Shown one piece after another: positions 1-7,035 of a stretch of DNA of 19,782 nt (its first letter is position 1; each line of letters opens with the position of its first letter). The stretch is from JAISJU01 sp031555675 (GTDB taxonomy: Bacteria; Bacteroidota; Bacteroidia; Bacteroidales; Paludibacteraceae). The stretch spans positions 1 through 19,782 of the forward strand of contig JAVBUB010000025.1 in NCBI GenBank assembly GCA_031555675.1, given 5' to 3'. Both the position numbers and the translations under genes were made by a program. Below the pieces are notes generated by a model. The model was not told the DNA's origin. It searched no databases and saw only the letters and a program-made list of their open reading frames with translations.

Positions 1-1737
1 AACGGTGTATGTATTGTTATTACGCCGCTTATTGCATTGATGAAAGACCAGGTAGAAAATCTTCGCAAGCGTCAGATCAAAGCAACCGCTATTTATTCGG
101 GCATGACCCGCGATGAAATTATTGTTGCTCTCGAAAATTGCATTCTGGGCGATTATAAATTTCTGTATGTTTCTCCCGAAAGACTTGCCACTGAAATATT
201 TCAAACCAAGCTATCTCAAATGACTGTCAGCCTTTTGGTCATTGACGAATCGCACTGCATTTCGCAATGGGGATACGATTTCCGTCCACCATATTTGCGT
301 ATAGCGGACATTCGCGCCTTTATGCCGGATGTCCCCGTGCTGGCAGTAACAGCCACGGCTACACCCGAGGTGGTTAATGACATTCAGGAAAGGCTCGGAT
401 TCAAAGAAAAAAACGTTTTCCAGAAAAGTTTCGAACGAAAAAATCTGTCCTATTCAGTGAGAATGATTGAAGACAAAAACCGTTTTTTATTAAAAATATT
501 GGAAAGTGTACCGGGAACAGCCATTGTATATGTTCGTGACAGGAAAAAGACAAAAGAAACGGCTGATTTTCTGAATCAAAATAACATAACAGCCGATCAT
601 TTTCATGCGGGGCTGAAAAACGAAATGAAAGACAAAAAGCAGGAAGCATGGAAAAATGGCACTTGCCGTGTAATGGTAGCTACCAATGCTTTTGGCATGG
701 GAATAGATAAGTCCGATGTACGGTTGGTTGTACATATTGATTTACCCGACTCTGTCGAAGCGTATTTTCAGGAAGCAGGACGAGCCGGACGTGATGAAAA
801 ACGCGCCTATGCTGTTTTACTCTATTCCAAAGCCGATGGCGCCAAGCTGAAAAAACGTGTTTCTGATAATTTTCCTGAAAAAGACAAGATAAGGCGTATG
901 TATGAGGCCTTGTGTAACTATTTTCAGGTAGCCGAGGGACATGGCAATGGAAATGTTTACGATTTCAATATTATAGATTTCTGTTCTGTTTTTCGCTTTC
1001 CAATTCTACAAACTTACAGTGGATTAAAAATTCTGCAACAGGCCGGTTATATAGAGCTGACCGACGAACAGGATAATCCGTCACGGTTCATGTTTACCAT
1101 TCATCGGGATGAACTTTATAAAATAAAATCAGAAAATCCATTATTTGAGAATTTGCTGAATCTTATTTTACGCTTATACTCCGGTAGTTTCTCTGACTTT
1201 GTTCGGATTAATGAAGATGAATTGACGCAACGATTAAAAATATCCCGACAAGAAGTATATGACACCTTAGTAAGACTTAGCAAATTAGGTATTATTAATT
1301 ATATTCCCGCCAAGAAAACACCTTTTATTGTTTTTACACAAGATAGACTTAATCATGAAAAAATACGTCTGAGCAAAGAGGTATACGAAGAGCGTAAGCA
1401 GCGTTTCGAAGAACGGATTAAATCGGTTCTAAATTATGCCGAATCCGAAAACATTTGTCGAAACAAAATACTATTGTCCTACTTTGGCGAAAATGAATTT
1501 GAATCTTGCGGCGTTTGCGATGTTTGCCTCAAAAATAAAAGGGAGCAACTGCAAAAAGAAGAATTTACCATTATTCAAAACAATATTAAAGATTTATTAA
1601 AAAGCAATTCCTTATCATTAGAACATCTGGTAGATTCGTTGAAATTTGACGAAGAAAAAAGTATAAAAGCCATTCGCTTTATGATTGACAATGATATATT
1701 AGAATATGATAAAGACAGGAAACTAAAAATGAAATAG
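1..1737 (+). CDS. recQ: ATP-dependent DNA helicase RecQ (5'-truncated by window edge)
   Basis: This is a superfamily 2 3'-5' DNA helicase that unwinds recombination and replication intermediates. The frame is open from base 1, so the first visible ATG at 37 is internal. The N-terminal part with the Walker A lysine lies outside the window. Visible in order are motif Ia (TPLIALMKDQ), a Walker B of the form DESH followed by CISQWGYDFRP (RecQ aromatic-rich loop), motif III (TATAT), motif V (FGMGIDK) and motif VI (QEAGRAGRD). A RecQ-Ct zinc module follows, with cysteines at CRNK and CGVCDVC (about nt 1457-1530). The tail after the zinc site is short and no HRDC domain is obvious. The box is DESH where many RecQ proteins have DEAH, which is a conservative change. 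hisA follows after 66 bases behind its own promoter-like sequence. Confidence 0.95.
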   Translation, partial: NGVCIVITPLIALMKDQVENLRKRQIKATAIYSGMTRDEIIVALENCILGDYKFLYVSPERLATEIFQTKLSQMTVSLLVIDESHCISQWGYDFRPPYLRIADIRAFMPDVPVLAVTATATPEVVNDIQERLGFKEKNVFQKSFERKNLSYSVRMIEDKNRFLLKILESVPGTAIVYVRDRKKTKETADFLNQNNITADHFHAGLKNEMKDKKQEAWKNGTCRVMVATNAFGMGIDKSDVRLVVHIDLPDSVEAYFQEAGRAGRDEKRAYAVLLYSKADGAKLKKRVSDNFPEKDKIRRMYEALCNYFQVAEGHGNGNVYDFNIIDFCSVFRFPILQTYSGLKILQQAGYIELTDEQDNPSRFMFTIHRDELYKIKSENPLFENLLNLILRLYSGSFSDFVRINEDELTQRLKISRQEVYDTLVRLSKLGIINYIPAKKTPFIVFTQDRLNHEKIRLSKEVYEERKQRFEERIKSVLNYAESENICRNKILLSYFGENEFESCGVCDVCLKNKREQLQKEEFTIIQNNIKDLLKSNSLSLEHLVDSLKFDEEKSIKAIRFMIDNDILEYDKDRKLKMK

Positions 1738-1775
1738 CTCATAAGGCTATTTGTTGTTTTTTACTAATCATTTTG

Positions 1776-1783
1776 TACTTTTG
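1776..1783 (+). promoter_or_regulatory. Candidate -7 element for hisA
   Basis: TACTTTTG matches the Bacteroidota -7 consensus TAnnTTTG and lies 20 bases before the hisA start codon. TTG-type candidates for the -33 element occur at 1750-1756, at suitable distance. The match is by eye only. Confidence 0.4.
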
Positions 1784-1803
1784 TATCCGAAAATAACTTC
1801 AAC

Positions 1804-2529
1804 ATGATAGAAATAATTCCGGCCATAGACATTATTGATGGTAAATGTGTGCGTCTTTCGCAAGGAGATTACTCGCAAAAAACAGTTTACAACGAAAATC
1901 CGCTCGAAGTAGCCAAGATGTTTCAGGATGCAGGCATCCAACGTTTACATTTGGTCGACCTTGATGGCGCCAAAGCTCATCATATTGTTAATTACAAGGT
2001 ATTGGAAAGTATTGCCACTAACACTTCTTTAGTCATTGATTTTGGCGGCGGATTAAAATCCGATGATGATCTGCGGATTGCGTTCGATTGTGGCGCCAGT
2101 ATGATTACGGGAGGAAGCATCGCGGTAAAAAATCCGGATGTTTTTACCGGATGGATTGAGCAGTTTGGCGCCGGAAAAATAATATTGGGAGCTGATGTCA
2201 ACAATGAAAAAATTGCCGTTGGCGGTTGGATTGAGACAACCGACATTGAGCTTTTGCCTTTCATTAAAAAATATATGGAAGAAGGTATTGATAAGGTCAT
2301 TTGTACAGATATAAGCAAGGATGGTATGTTACAAGGTACTTCGGTTGACTTGTATAAAAAAATATTAGCCAAATTTCCTAATCTTTATCTCATTGCCAGC
2401 GGAGGTGTAAGCAGTATGCATGATATCGCCTTATTGGAAGAAAATAAAGTTCCGGCTGTAATTACTGGCAAAGCCATTTACGAAGGAAAAATAACTTTGA
2501 AACAAATAAATAAGTATATTTGCAGGTAG
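1804..2529 (+). CDS. hisA: Phosphoribosylformimino-AICAR-phosphate isomerase HisA
   Basis: HisA catalyses the Amadori rearrangement of ProFAR to PRFAR, the fourth step of histidine biosynthesis, as a cytosolic (beta/alpha)8 barrel. The 241-residue length is usual for the family. The N-terminal IPAIDIIDGKCVRLSQGDY carries the conserved catalytic aspartate. DFGGGLKS, a second aspartate in LGADVNNEKIAVGGW, and the phosphate-binding glycines of ASGGVSS are all recognisable. The start is the ATG after the promoter-like sequence. In many Bacteroidota hisF follows directly, but here a 137-bp inverted-repeat element and then hisIE follow, with no hisF or hisH in the window. Confidence 0.95.
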   Translation: MIEIIPAIDIIDGKCVRLSQGDYSQKTVYNENPLEVAKMFQDAGIQRLHLVDLDGAKAHHIVNYKVLESIATNTSLVIDFGGGLKSDDDLRIAFDCGASMITGGSIAVKNPDVFTGWIEQFGAGKIILGADVNNEKIAVGGWIETTDIELLPFIKKYMEEGIDKVICTDISKDGMLQGTSVDLYKKILAKFPNLYLIASGGVSSMHDIALLEENKVPAVITGKAIYEGKITLKQINKYICR

Positions 2530-2531
2530 TA

Positions 2532-2668
2532 TTTCCCACAAAGACACAAAGAACACAAAACTACTGTGATCTTTATGATTTGATGAGAATATAACCATAA
2601 CGCAGTAAAAAAATAATATTGAATAACCACAAATAAATCTTAGTGTTACTTTGTGCCTTTGTGGGAAA
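2532..2668. repeat. Inverted-repeat element 1 (REP/MITE-like)
   Basis: Arms 2532-2551 (TTTCCCACAAAGACACAAAG) and 2649-2668 are reverse complements at 19 of 20 positions, enclosing about 97 bases of AT-rich sequence with no gene. It fills nearly all the space between hisA and hisIE. The CACAAAGACACAAAG type of arm resembles small palindromic repeats scattered in Bacteroidota genomes. It has no coding capacity for a transposase. Confidence 0.75.
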
Positions 2669-2678
2669 CAACAAAAAT

Positions 2679-3275
2679 ATGAAAATAGATTTTGAAAAAA
2701 TGGGACAATTGGTTCCCGCCATCATACAAGATGCTGTTACATCCAAAGTATTGATGCTTGGATACATGAATGAAGAAGCATACAATAAAACTTTGAAAAC
2801 TAAAAAAGTAACATTCTTCAGCCGTTCCAAACAACGTTTATGGACCAAAGGCGAAGAAAGCGGCAACTTTTTAAATCTGGTATCGGTGGCTGTAGATTGC
2901 GACAACGATACTTTATTGATAAAAGTAAATCCCGAAGGCCCTGTTTGCCACACAGGCAGCGATACTTGCTGGAACGAAAAGAATGAAGCCGATATCATGT
3001 TCCTGAAATATTTACAGGATTTTATAGATAAACGCTATCAGGAAATGCCGGAAGGTTCTTATACCACTTCTTTGTTTAAAAAAGGCATTAACCGCATGGC
3101 GCAAAAAGTAGGTGAAGAAGCGGTAGAAACGGTAATAGAAGCAACCAACGGAACCGAAGAAGGATTTTTATACGAGGCATCCGACCTTATTTATCACTTA
3201 ATAGTGCTGCTCGCTTCAAAAGGTTATCGTTTGGAAGATTTAGCCAACGAATTGAAAAAAAGGCATAAAGTATAA
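2679..3275 (+). CDS. hisIE: Bifunctional phosphoribosyl-AMP cyclohydrolase / phosphoribosyl-ATP pyrophosphatase HisIE
   Basis: This fused enzyme performs the second and third steps of histidine biosynthesis. The N-terminal HisI half has GYMNEEA, FFSRSKQRLWTKGEESGN and the metal/zinc-binding DCDNDTLLIKV and CHTGSDTCW signatures. The C-terminal HisE half has SYTTSLFKKG, QKVGEEAVETVIEA and DLIYHLIVLL, the MazG-like pyrophosphohydrolase helices. The start chosen is the ATG at 2679 (MKIDFEK), giving 198 residues. An in-frame ATG at 2643 would add 12 residues encoded by the right arm of inverted repeat 1, which are unlike any HisI start. DUF3822 follows after 25 bases, suggesting cotranscription. 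Confidence 0.95.
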   Translation: MKIDFEKMGQLVPAIIQDAVTSKVLMLGYMNEEAYNKTLKTKKVTFFSRSKQRLWTKGEESGNFLNLVSVAVDCDNDTLLIKVNPEGPVCHTGSDTCWNEKNEADIMFLKYLQDFIDKRYQEMPEGSYTTSLFKKGINRMAQKVGEEAVETVIEATNGTEEGFLYEASDLIYHLIVLLASKGYRLEDLANELKKRHKV

Positions 3276-3300
3276 GCTTATTGCTAAAACAGGAAACAAT

Positions 3301-4134
3301 ATGATACCATCTATTGAGTTTACAAGAAATTTTGTTGAACTTAATGATTCTCAACATTACACTTTATCCATCCGAATAACGTCGGATGGATTTTGTTTTT
3401 GCATTTTCGACAATAGACACCAAAAATTTATCTTCTTCAAAAACGTTGCTACGATTTCGCTTGACATTGAATTAATCAAACAGCAAATAAACATTGATCC
3501 TATTTTCAATTATCCTTTTGCAAAAATAATCATCGCTTACTGCGGAAAGCATTATACATTGTTACCGGAAATATTATTTGAAGAAAACAACAAAAAAGAA
3601 CTCTTCGGTTTTAATCAACCGCTAACGGAAACAGAAATAATCCGGTACGAAACAATTTGTGAAACCGAAATAGTAAATATTTATTCTATCTCCGATAATC
3701 TGTTTTATTTCTTGAAGCAAAAATTTCCACAAGCTGTCATTTTACATCAGGCATCGACATTAATCAATGAGGCTATTTTGTCATCCAAAACACAACAAAT
3801 ACAATCATTACATATTGATGTTTATCCGGATTTCTTTTATGCTACTATTGTCGACAATGGAAATTTAATTCTTTCAAATTCATTTGCTTACGAAAACACG
3901 AATGAGTTCATTTATTTCGTTATAAGTTTATTCAACAGGTTTGAATTAAGCTTGTCGGAAGTTAATTTATTTTTATCGGGCAACATCAACAAAACAAGCG
4001 AAGAAGTCCGCATCCTGAGAAATTATATCAGCCACATTGTTTTTGAAGAAACACCGGGTTATCATTTTGTTCCTCAATTTCAGGAAGTCAATTTTCATGA
4101 ATTATCTAAACTTTTTGTTTTATGCGAATTATAA
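3301..4134 (+). CDS. DUF3822 family protein
   Basis: This 277-residue protein has no signal peptide or membrane segment. Its sequence and position immediately before rsmD fit the Bacteroidota-specific DUF3822 family, whose function is unknown. Family membership is assigned from context and overall appearance (N-terminal ELNDSQHYTLSIRI, central DVYPDFFYATIVDNG, LFLSGNINK). Some members are thought to resemble the actin/ATPase fold, and the DNGNLILSNSF segment would be compatible with that, but no ATP-binding motif can be confirmed here. A GGAAACA stretch precedes the start. Its last 13 bases overlap the start of rsmD in another frame, a sign of translational coupling. Confidence 0.75.
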   Translation: MIPSIEFTRNFVELNDSQHYTLSIRITSDGFCFCIFDNRHQKFIFFKNVATISLDIELIKQQINIDPIFNYPFAKIIIAYCGKHYTLLPEILFEENNKKELFGFNQPLTETEIIRYETICETEIVNIYSISDNLFYFLKQKFPQAVILHQASTLINEAILSSKTQQIQSLHIDVYPDFFYATIVDNGNLILSNSFAYENTNEFIYFVISLFNRFELSLSEVNLFLSGNINKTSEEVRILRNYISHIVFEETPGYHFVPQFQEVNFHELSKLFVLCEL

Positions 4135-4652
4135 GCGGACAGTTTAAAGGCAGAAGAATAGAGCCTCCTCATAACATTAAAGCGCGCCCTACTACGGATT
4201 TTGCACGGGAAGGCCTGTTTAATGTGCTGAATAATATGCTCGATTATGAAGAGAACTCGTGTCTTGACTTATTTGCCGGAACGGGTGCTATCAGCGTAGA
4301 GCTGGCTTCGCGCGGTTGTCCCTCTATTGTCAGTATAGAAGAAAATGACAGGCATCTGGCTTTCATCAAAAAAACGATACAGGAGTTGGGAATAACAACT
4401 GTGCATCCCATTAAAGCCGATGTTTTTAAATTTATTCCGTCCACATCACAATCATTTGATTTTATTTTTGCAGACCCACCTTATGATTTAAAAAAACTGG
4501 AAATAATTCCTGATCTTATTTTCGAAAATAATTTACTGAAAGAAGGCGGATTGTTTGTATTCGAACATTCGAGGAATAATGATTTTAGCTCACATTCCCG
4601 TTTTTTACAACACCGGTATTATGGGAATGTAAATTTTACATTTTTTCAATGA
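4122..4652 (+). CDS. rsmD: 16S rRNA (guanine(966)-N(2))-methyltransferase RsmD
   Basis: RsmD is an S-adenosylmethionine-dependent enzyme that methylates G966 of 16S rRNA during 30S assembly. The 176 residues begin with MRIISGQFKGRRIEPP, then RPTTDFAREGLFNVL, the SAM-binding motif I DLFAGTGAISVELASRG at about residues 45-61, and the catalytic NPPY-type motif as FADPPYD near residue 120. Length and motif order are typical. The start overlaps the DUF3822 end by 13 bases, and DUF2007 follows 16 bases later, so these three genes form a compact operon. Confidence 0.93.
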   Translation: MRIISGQFKGRRIEPPHNIKARPTTDFAREGLFNVLNNMLDYEENSCLDLFAGTGAISVELASRGCPSIVSIEENDRHLAFIKKTIQELGITTVHPIKADVFKFIPSTSQSFDFIFADPPYDLKKLEIIPDLIFENNLLKEGGLFVFEHSRNNDFSSHSRFLQHRYYGNVNFTFFQ

Positions 4653-4668
4653 TTTAACAGATATCGCC

Positions 4669-5130
4669 ATGGGAAATAGTAATTTAGAGCAACTTATAAC
4701 AATTATTACGGTTTTTCATCCGCAACAACTGGCGATTATACGGGCACATTTAGAAGCCGAAGGTATTGAGTGTTTTATACAGGATGAACTTACAATACAG
4801 GTAAATCCTTTTTATTCTAATGCCATCGGAGGTGTTAAATTGCAAATAAGGGAAAGCGACAAAGAAAGAGCTAGTGAAATATTGAGGGATGCGGGTTACC
4901 GTCTAGACGAAGACCATAAACCGCAAGTGTCTCCTTTTATGACCAAACTTGATAATATTACTTCAAAACTTCCTTTGTTAAAAAGAATCCGCTTCGAAGC
5001 ACGACTATTGTTTATTGTAATTATATTGGCCATCATTTTTGTACTGGGAATGTATTCCTTATCTTTATTGACTGTTGACTTACCCAATAATCAAACTAAT
5101 TCGCCATACGAGAATATAATTTCATACTAA
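4669..5130 (+). CDS. DUF2007 domain protein with C-terminal membrane helix
   Basis: Residues 1-85 form a DUF2007 (putative signal-transducing protein) domain: ITIITVFHPQQLAIIRAHLEAEGIECF, a VNPFYSNAIGGVKLQI stretch, and KERASEILRDAGY. Small proteins of this domain resemble the PII/ACT-like ferredoxin fold and lack a proven function. A hydrophobic helix at about residues 113-136 (LLFIVIILAIIFVLGMYSLSLL) follows a basic stretch, so the domain probably faces the cytoplasm with one C-terminal anchor. It is the last gene of the rightward run. The converging crp-type gene ends 18 bases further on, with no obvious terminator between them. Confidence 0.75.
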   Translation: MGNSNLEQLITIITVFHPQQLAIIRAHLEAEGIECFIQDELTIQVNPFYSNAIGGVKLQIRESDKERASEILRDAGYRLDEDHKPQVSPFMTKLDNITSKLPLLKRIRFEARLLFIVIILAIIFVLGMYSLSLLTVDLPNNQTNSPYENIISY

Positions 5131-5147
5131 TATTTTCATCATATTCA

Positions 5148-5813
5148 TCAAACTAGCATTTTAAGTTTCTGTAAATCCACAATCTTCACATCTTTTCCTT
5201 TTGATTGGATAATACCTTCTTTATTCATTTCGCCAATAGCACGTGCAAGTGCAGGACGTGTTACCCCAAAACGTTCGGAAAGATTTTGCTGCGTATACTC
5301 AAAACAGATATGTAATGATTTTTCTCTTTGATAAATATCAAACAAATAAAAAGCTATCTTATTTTTCAAGGTTTTAAAGGCGTGGAAATTCAGTCGTTGA
5401 CTCAGAAAAACCGCCCTGTCTGAAATCAATTGCAGGTAGTTGATCAATACTTGTTGACAGGCTTGCATTATTTCAACCAATACTGCACGTTTCAGGTAAA
5501 AAATACCGGTATGCTGCATAGCTACAACACTCACCGGCATTCTATTCCCGGAGGAGAACAGGAAAGCCGGAGCCAGTACTTCCCCTGCACCAAGTTCTTC
5601 CACCACTATCAGCTTTCCGGTAGAATCTACCATTTGGGCTTGTATCAGCCCTTCGGTTACAATCATGAGGTTTTCACATTTGTCGTATTGCATGGCTACA
5701 AAATCATTGGCACCAAAAGTTCGCACTTTATAAGGGAAACGATTCAGTATTTCTATCAATTCCATCTGAGAAATTCCTTTAAATAAGGATGATTTTAATA
5801 AGATATTTTCCAT
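5148..5813 (-). CDS. Crp/Fnr family transcriptional regulator
   Basis: This 221-residue protein has an N-terminal cyclic-nucleotide-binding-type beta barrel (residues about 10-125: LFKGISQMELIEIL, LMIVTEGLIQAQMVDSTGKLIVVEELGAGEVLAPAF) and a C-terminal winged helix with the recognition motif TQQNLSERFGVTRPALARAIGEMNKEGII. The N-terminus lacks the four-cysteine Fe-S motif of FNR, and the cAMP-binding RxS motif is not evident, so the effector is unknown. It is transcribed divergently from an iron-sulfur protein. In Bacteroidales similar regulators near ferredoxins and hybrid-cluster proteins respond to nitrosative or redox stress, which is the best guess here. A palindromic operator lies just upstream of its start and overlaps its likely -7 element, suggesting autoregulation. 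Confidence 0.9.
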   Translation of the reverse strand: MENILLKSSLFKGISQMELIEILNRFPYKVRTFGANDFVAMQYDKCENLMIVTEGLIQAQMVDSTGKLIVVEELGAGEVLAPAFLFSSGNRMPVSVVAMQHTGIFYLKRAVLVEIMQACQQVLINYLQLISDRAVFLSQRLNFHAFKTLKNKIAFYLFDIYQREKSLHICFEYTQQNLSERFGVTRPALARAIGEMNKEGIIQSKGKDVKIVDLQKLKMLV

Positions 5814-5821
5814 AAATACTT

Positions 5822-5843
5822 TTTTGTAACATATGATACAAAA
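5822..5843. promoter_or_regulatory. 22-bp palindromic operator between the crp-type gene and the Fe-S gene
   Basis: TTTTGTAACATATGATACAAAA is palindromic except for one mispaired position (5829/5836). The half-site TTGTA-N8-TACAA has the symmetry and spacing expected for a Crp/Fnr dimer. It overlaps a candidate leftward -7 element for the crp-type gene (5839-5846). Its centre lies about 41.5 bases before the start point inferred from the rightward -7 element at 5862-5869, the usual class II activator position. It may therefore repress the regulator and activate the Fe-S gene. Confidence 0.65.
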
Positions 5844-5846
5844 TTA
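5839..5846 (-). promoter_or_regulatory. Candidate -7 element for the crp-type gene
   Basis: Read on the minus strand this is TAATTTTG, matching TAnnTTTG. It overlaps the operator at 5822-5843 and sits 25 bases upstream of the start codon. Confidence 0.4.
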
Positions 5847-5861
5847 ATTATAATACTGCAT

Positions 5862-5869
5862 TATTTTTG
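5862..5869 (+). promoter_or_regulatory. Candidate -7 element for the Fe-S protein gene
   Basis: TATTTTTG matches TAnnTTTG, 22 bases before the start codon. There is no good -33 TTTG at the expected distance. The palindromic operator occupies that area instead, consistent with an activator-dependent promoter. Confidence 0.4.
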
Positions 5870-5891
5870 TCTAAAAATAAAATATTTACAT

Positions 5892-6737
5892 ATGAAAAGA
5901 ACAGTTATCAAGATAGATGAAGACTTATGCAACGGTTGCGGTCTTTGCGTTAACGGTTGTCATGAAGGAGCTTTACAACTTATCAATGGAAAGGCTGTAA
6001 TGATCAGCGATTTGTATTGCGATGGTCTGGGAGCCTGCATAGGACATTGTCCGGTAGGCGCTATTGAATTTGAAGAACGCGAAACCGAACCGTATGATGA
6101 AGTGGCCGTTATGGAAAGGATTACGCCCAAAGGGCAAGCCGTTGTAGAGGCACACCTTAAACATTTACATGATCATGCCCAACATGATTTTTTACAACAG
6201 GGATTACAATATTTATCAGACAATAACATCAATTGGAAATTTGATTTTATGGAAACAAAACACGAACATCAACATGGAGGTGGAGGCTGTCCGGGTTCAA
6301 AAGCAATGAGCTTTGCTCCGGCAGCAAATGGGATGCAAACAGCATCCAACCAGCCATCGGCGCTTACACAATGGCCGGTACAGTTAAAATTACTTTCGCC
6401 TACAGCGCCTTATTTAAATGGAGCTGATTTACTGTTAGCAGCAGATTGTGTAGCTTTTTCGGTAGGTAATTTTCATAGCGCCTGGTTGCAGGGTAAAAAG
6501 CTGGCTATTGCTTGCCCAAAATTGGATACCGACAAAGAAGCATATATCGAAAAGCTAACAGCCATGATAGACCAAAGCAACCTCAATACGATTACCGTTA
6601 TGATAATGGAAGTACCCTGTTGCGGAGGATTACTGCAAATGGCACAACAAGCCGTCAGCCGCGCTTCACGGAAAATACCGCTCAAACTGGTCGAAGTTGG
6701 TCTGCAAGGTAATATCTTGTCGGAACAATGGGTATAG
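5892..6737 (+). CDS. 4Fe-4S ferredoxin-type protein
   Basis: This 281-residue cytosolic iron-sulfur protein has a first cluster motif with cysteines 13, 16, 19 and 23 (CNGCGLCVNGC). The second motif is CDGLGACIGHCPVGAIEF, in which Cys43, Cys49, Cys53 and the following Pro are present but the usual second Cys is Leu46. Residues about 120-135 form a His/Gly-rich linker (KHEHQHGGGGCPGSK). The C-terminal half is not ferredoxin-like and carries CPKLDT and a VPCCGG motif near residue 243, possible extra metal ligands. The family is widespread in anaerobes, where CDGLG in the second motif is common as far as I recall. An electron-transfer or redox-sensing role in nitrosative or oxidative stress is inferred from its divergent Crp/Fnr neighbour. 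The redox partner is unknown. Confidence 0.85.
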   Translation: MKRTVIKIDEDLCNGCGLCVNGCHEGALQLINGKAVMISDLYCDGLGACIGHCPVGAIEFEERETEPYDEVAVMERITPKGQAVVEAHLKHLHDHAQHDFLQQGLQYLSDNNINWKFDFMETKHEHQHGGGGCPGSKAMSFAPAANGMQTASNQPSALTQWPVQLKLLSPTAPYLNGADLLLAADCVAFSVGNFHSAWLQGKKLAIACPKLDTDKEAYIEKLTAMIDQSNLNTITVMIMEVPCCGGLLQMAQQAVSRASRKIPLKLVEVGLQGNILSEQWV

Positions 6738-6742
6738 ATTAA

Positions 6743-6886
6743 CACACGGAATTCAAGGATAAAACGGAATAACACAGATTTAATCATAACTAACGATTTG
6801 TGATTATAAAGAATAACATCTTTTATAATCAATAACATAGTTAAAGTAGATTCGTGTTATTCCGTTTTATCCGTGTATTCCGTGTG
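6743..6886. repeat. Inverted-repeat element 2 with internal hairpin
   Basis: Arms 6743-6775 and 6854-6886 are reverse complements at 31 of 33 positions (core GGATAAAACGGAATAACAC). Between them a second hairpin pairs 6801-6812 with 6819-6831. This gives a nested cruciform of about 144 bases, with no gene inside. The arm sequence differs from the other repeats in the window. It starts 5 bases after the Fe-S gene's stop and may also act as its transcript end. Confidence 0.75.
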
Positions 6887-6920
6887 CTTATTTTTCAGTC
6901 CGTTCCTCCCTCCCATCAAA

Positions 6921-6952
6921 ATTATTAATTATTAATTGTTAATTATTAATTA
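6921..6952. repeat. AT-only short repeat upstream of rpsA
   Basis: ATTATTAATTATTAATTG followed by TTAATTATTAATTA forms direct and inverted repeats of a TTAATTA unit, ending 8 bases before the rpsA -7 element. It may serve as an UP-like AT tract for a strongly expressed promoter. This is inferred from composition only. Confidence 0.4.
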
Positions 6953-6960
6953 AAAATCAC

Positions 6961-6968
6961 TATATTTG
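6961..6968 (+). promoter_or_regulatory. Candidate -7 element for rpsA
   Basis: TATATTTG fits TAnnTTTG exactly. A TTG at 6936-6938 is a possible -33 partner. The inferred transcript leader is about 60 bases and ends in an AAAGGAAA purine tract 9 bases or so before the rpsA start. Confidence 0.5.
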
Positions 6969-7035
6969 CGCCTCGATTTTTAAACAACATAATGTCTAAC
7001 TACTAATTACTTAGTAAAAAAAGGAAATTTAAAAA

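Noticed and set aside
2643..2678. Upstream ATG that would lengthen HisIE by 12 residues
   Set aside because: The added residues translate the right arm of inverted repeat 1 and do not resemble HisI. The ATG at 2679 gives a normal start.
5430..5786. 118-residue open frame opposite the Crp/Fnr gene
   Set aside because: The Crp/Fnr frame has clear domain motifs and the opposite frame has none.
5824..5841. A Per box before the Crp/Fnr gene
   Set aside because: Half-sites look similar (TTGTAA), but the spacing is three bases longer than the 15-base Per boxes at 10095-10126 and fits a Crp/Fnr dimer better.
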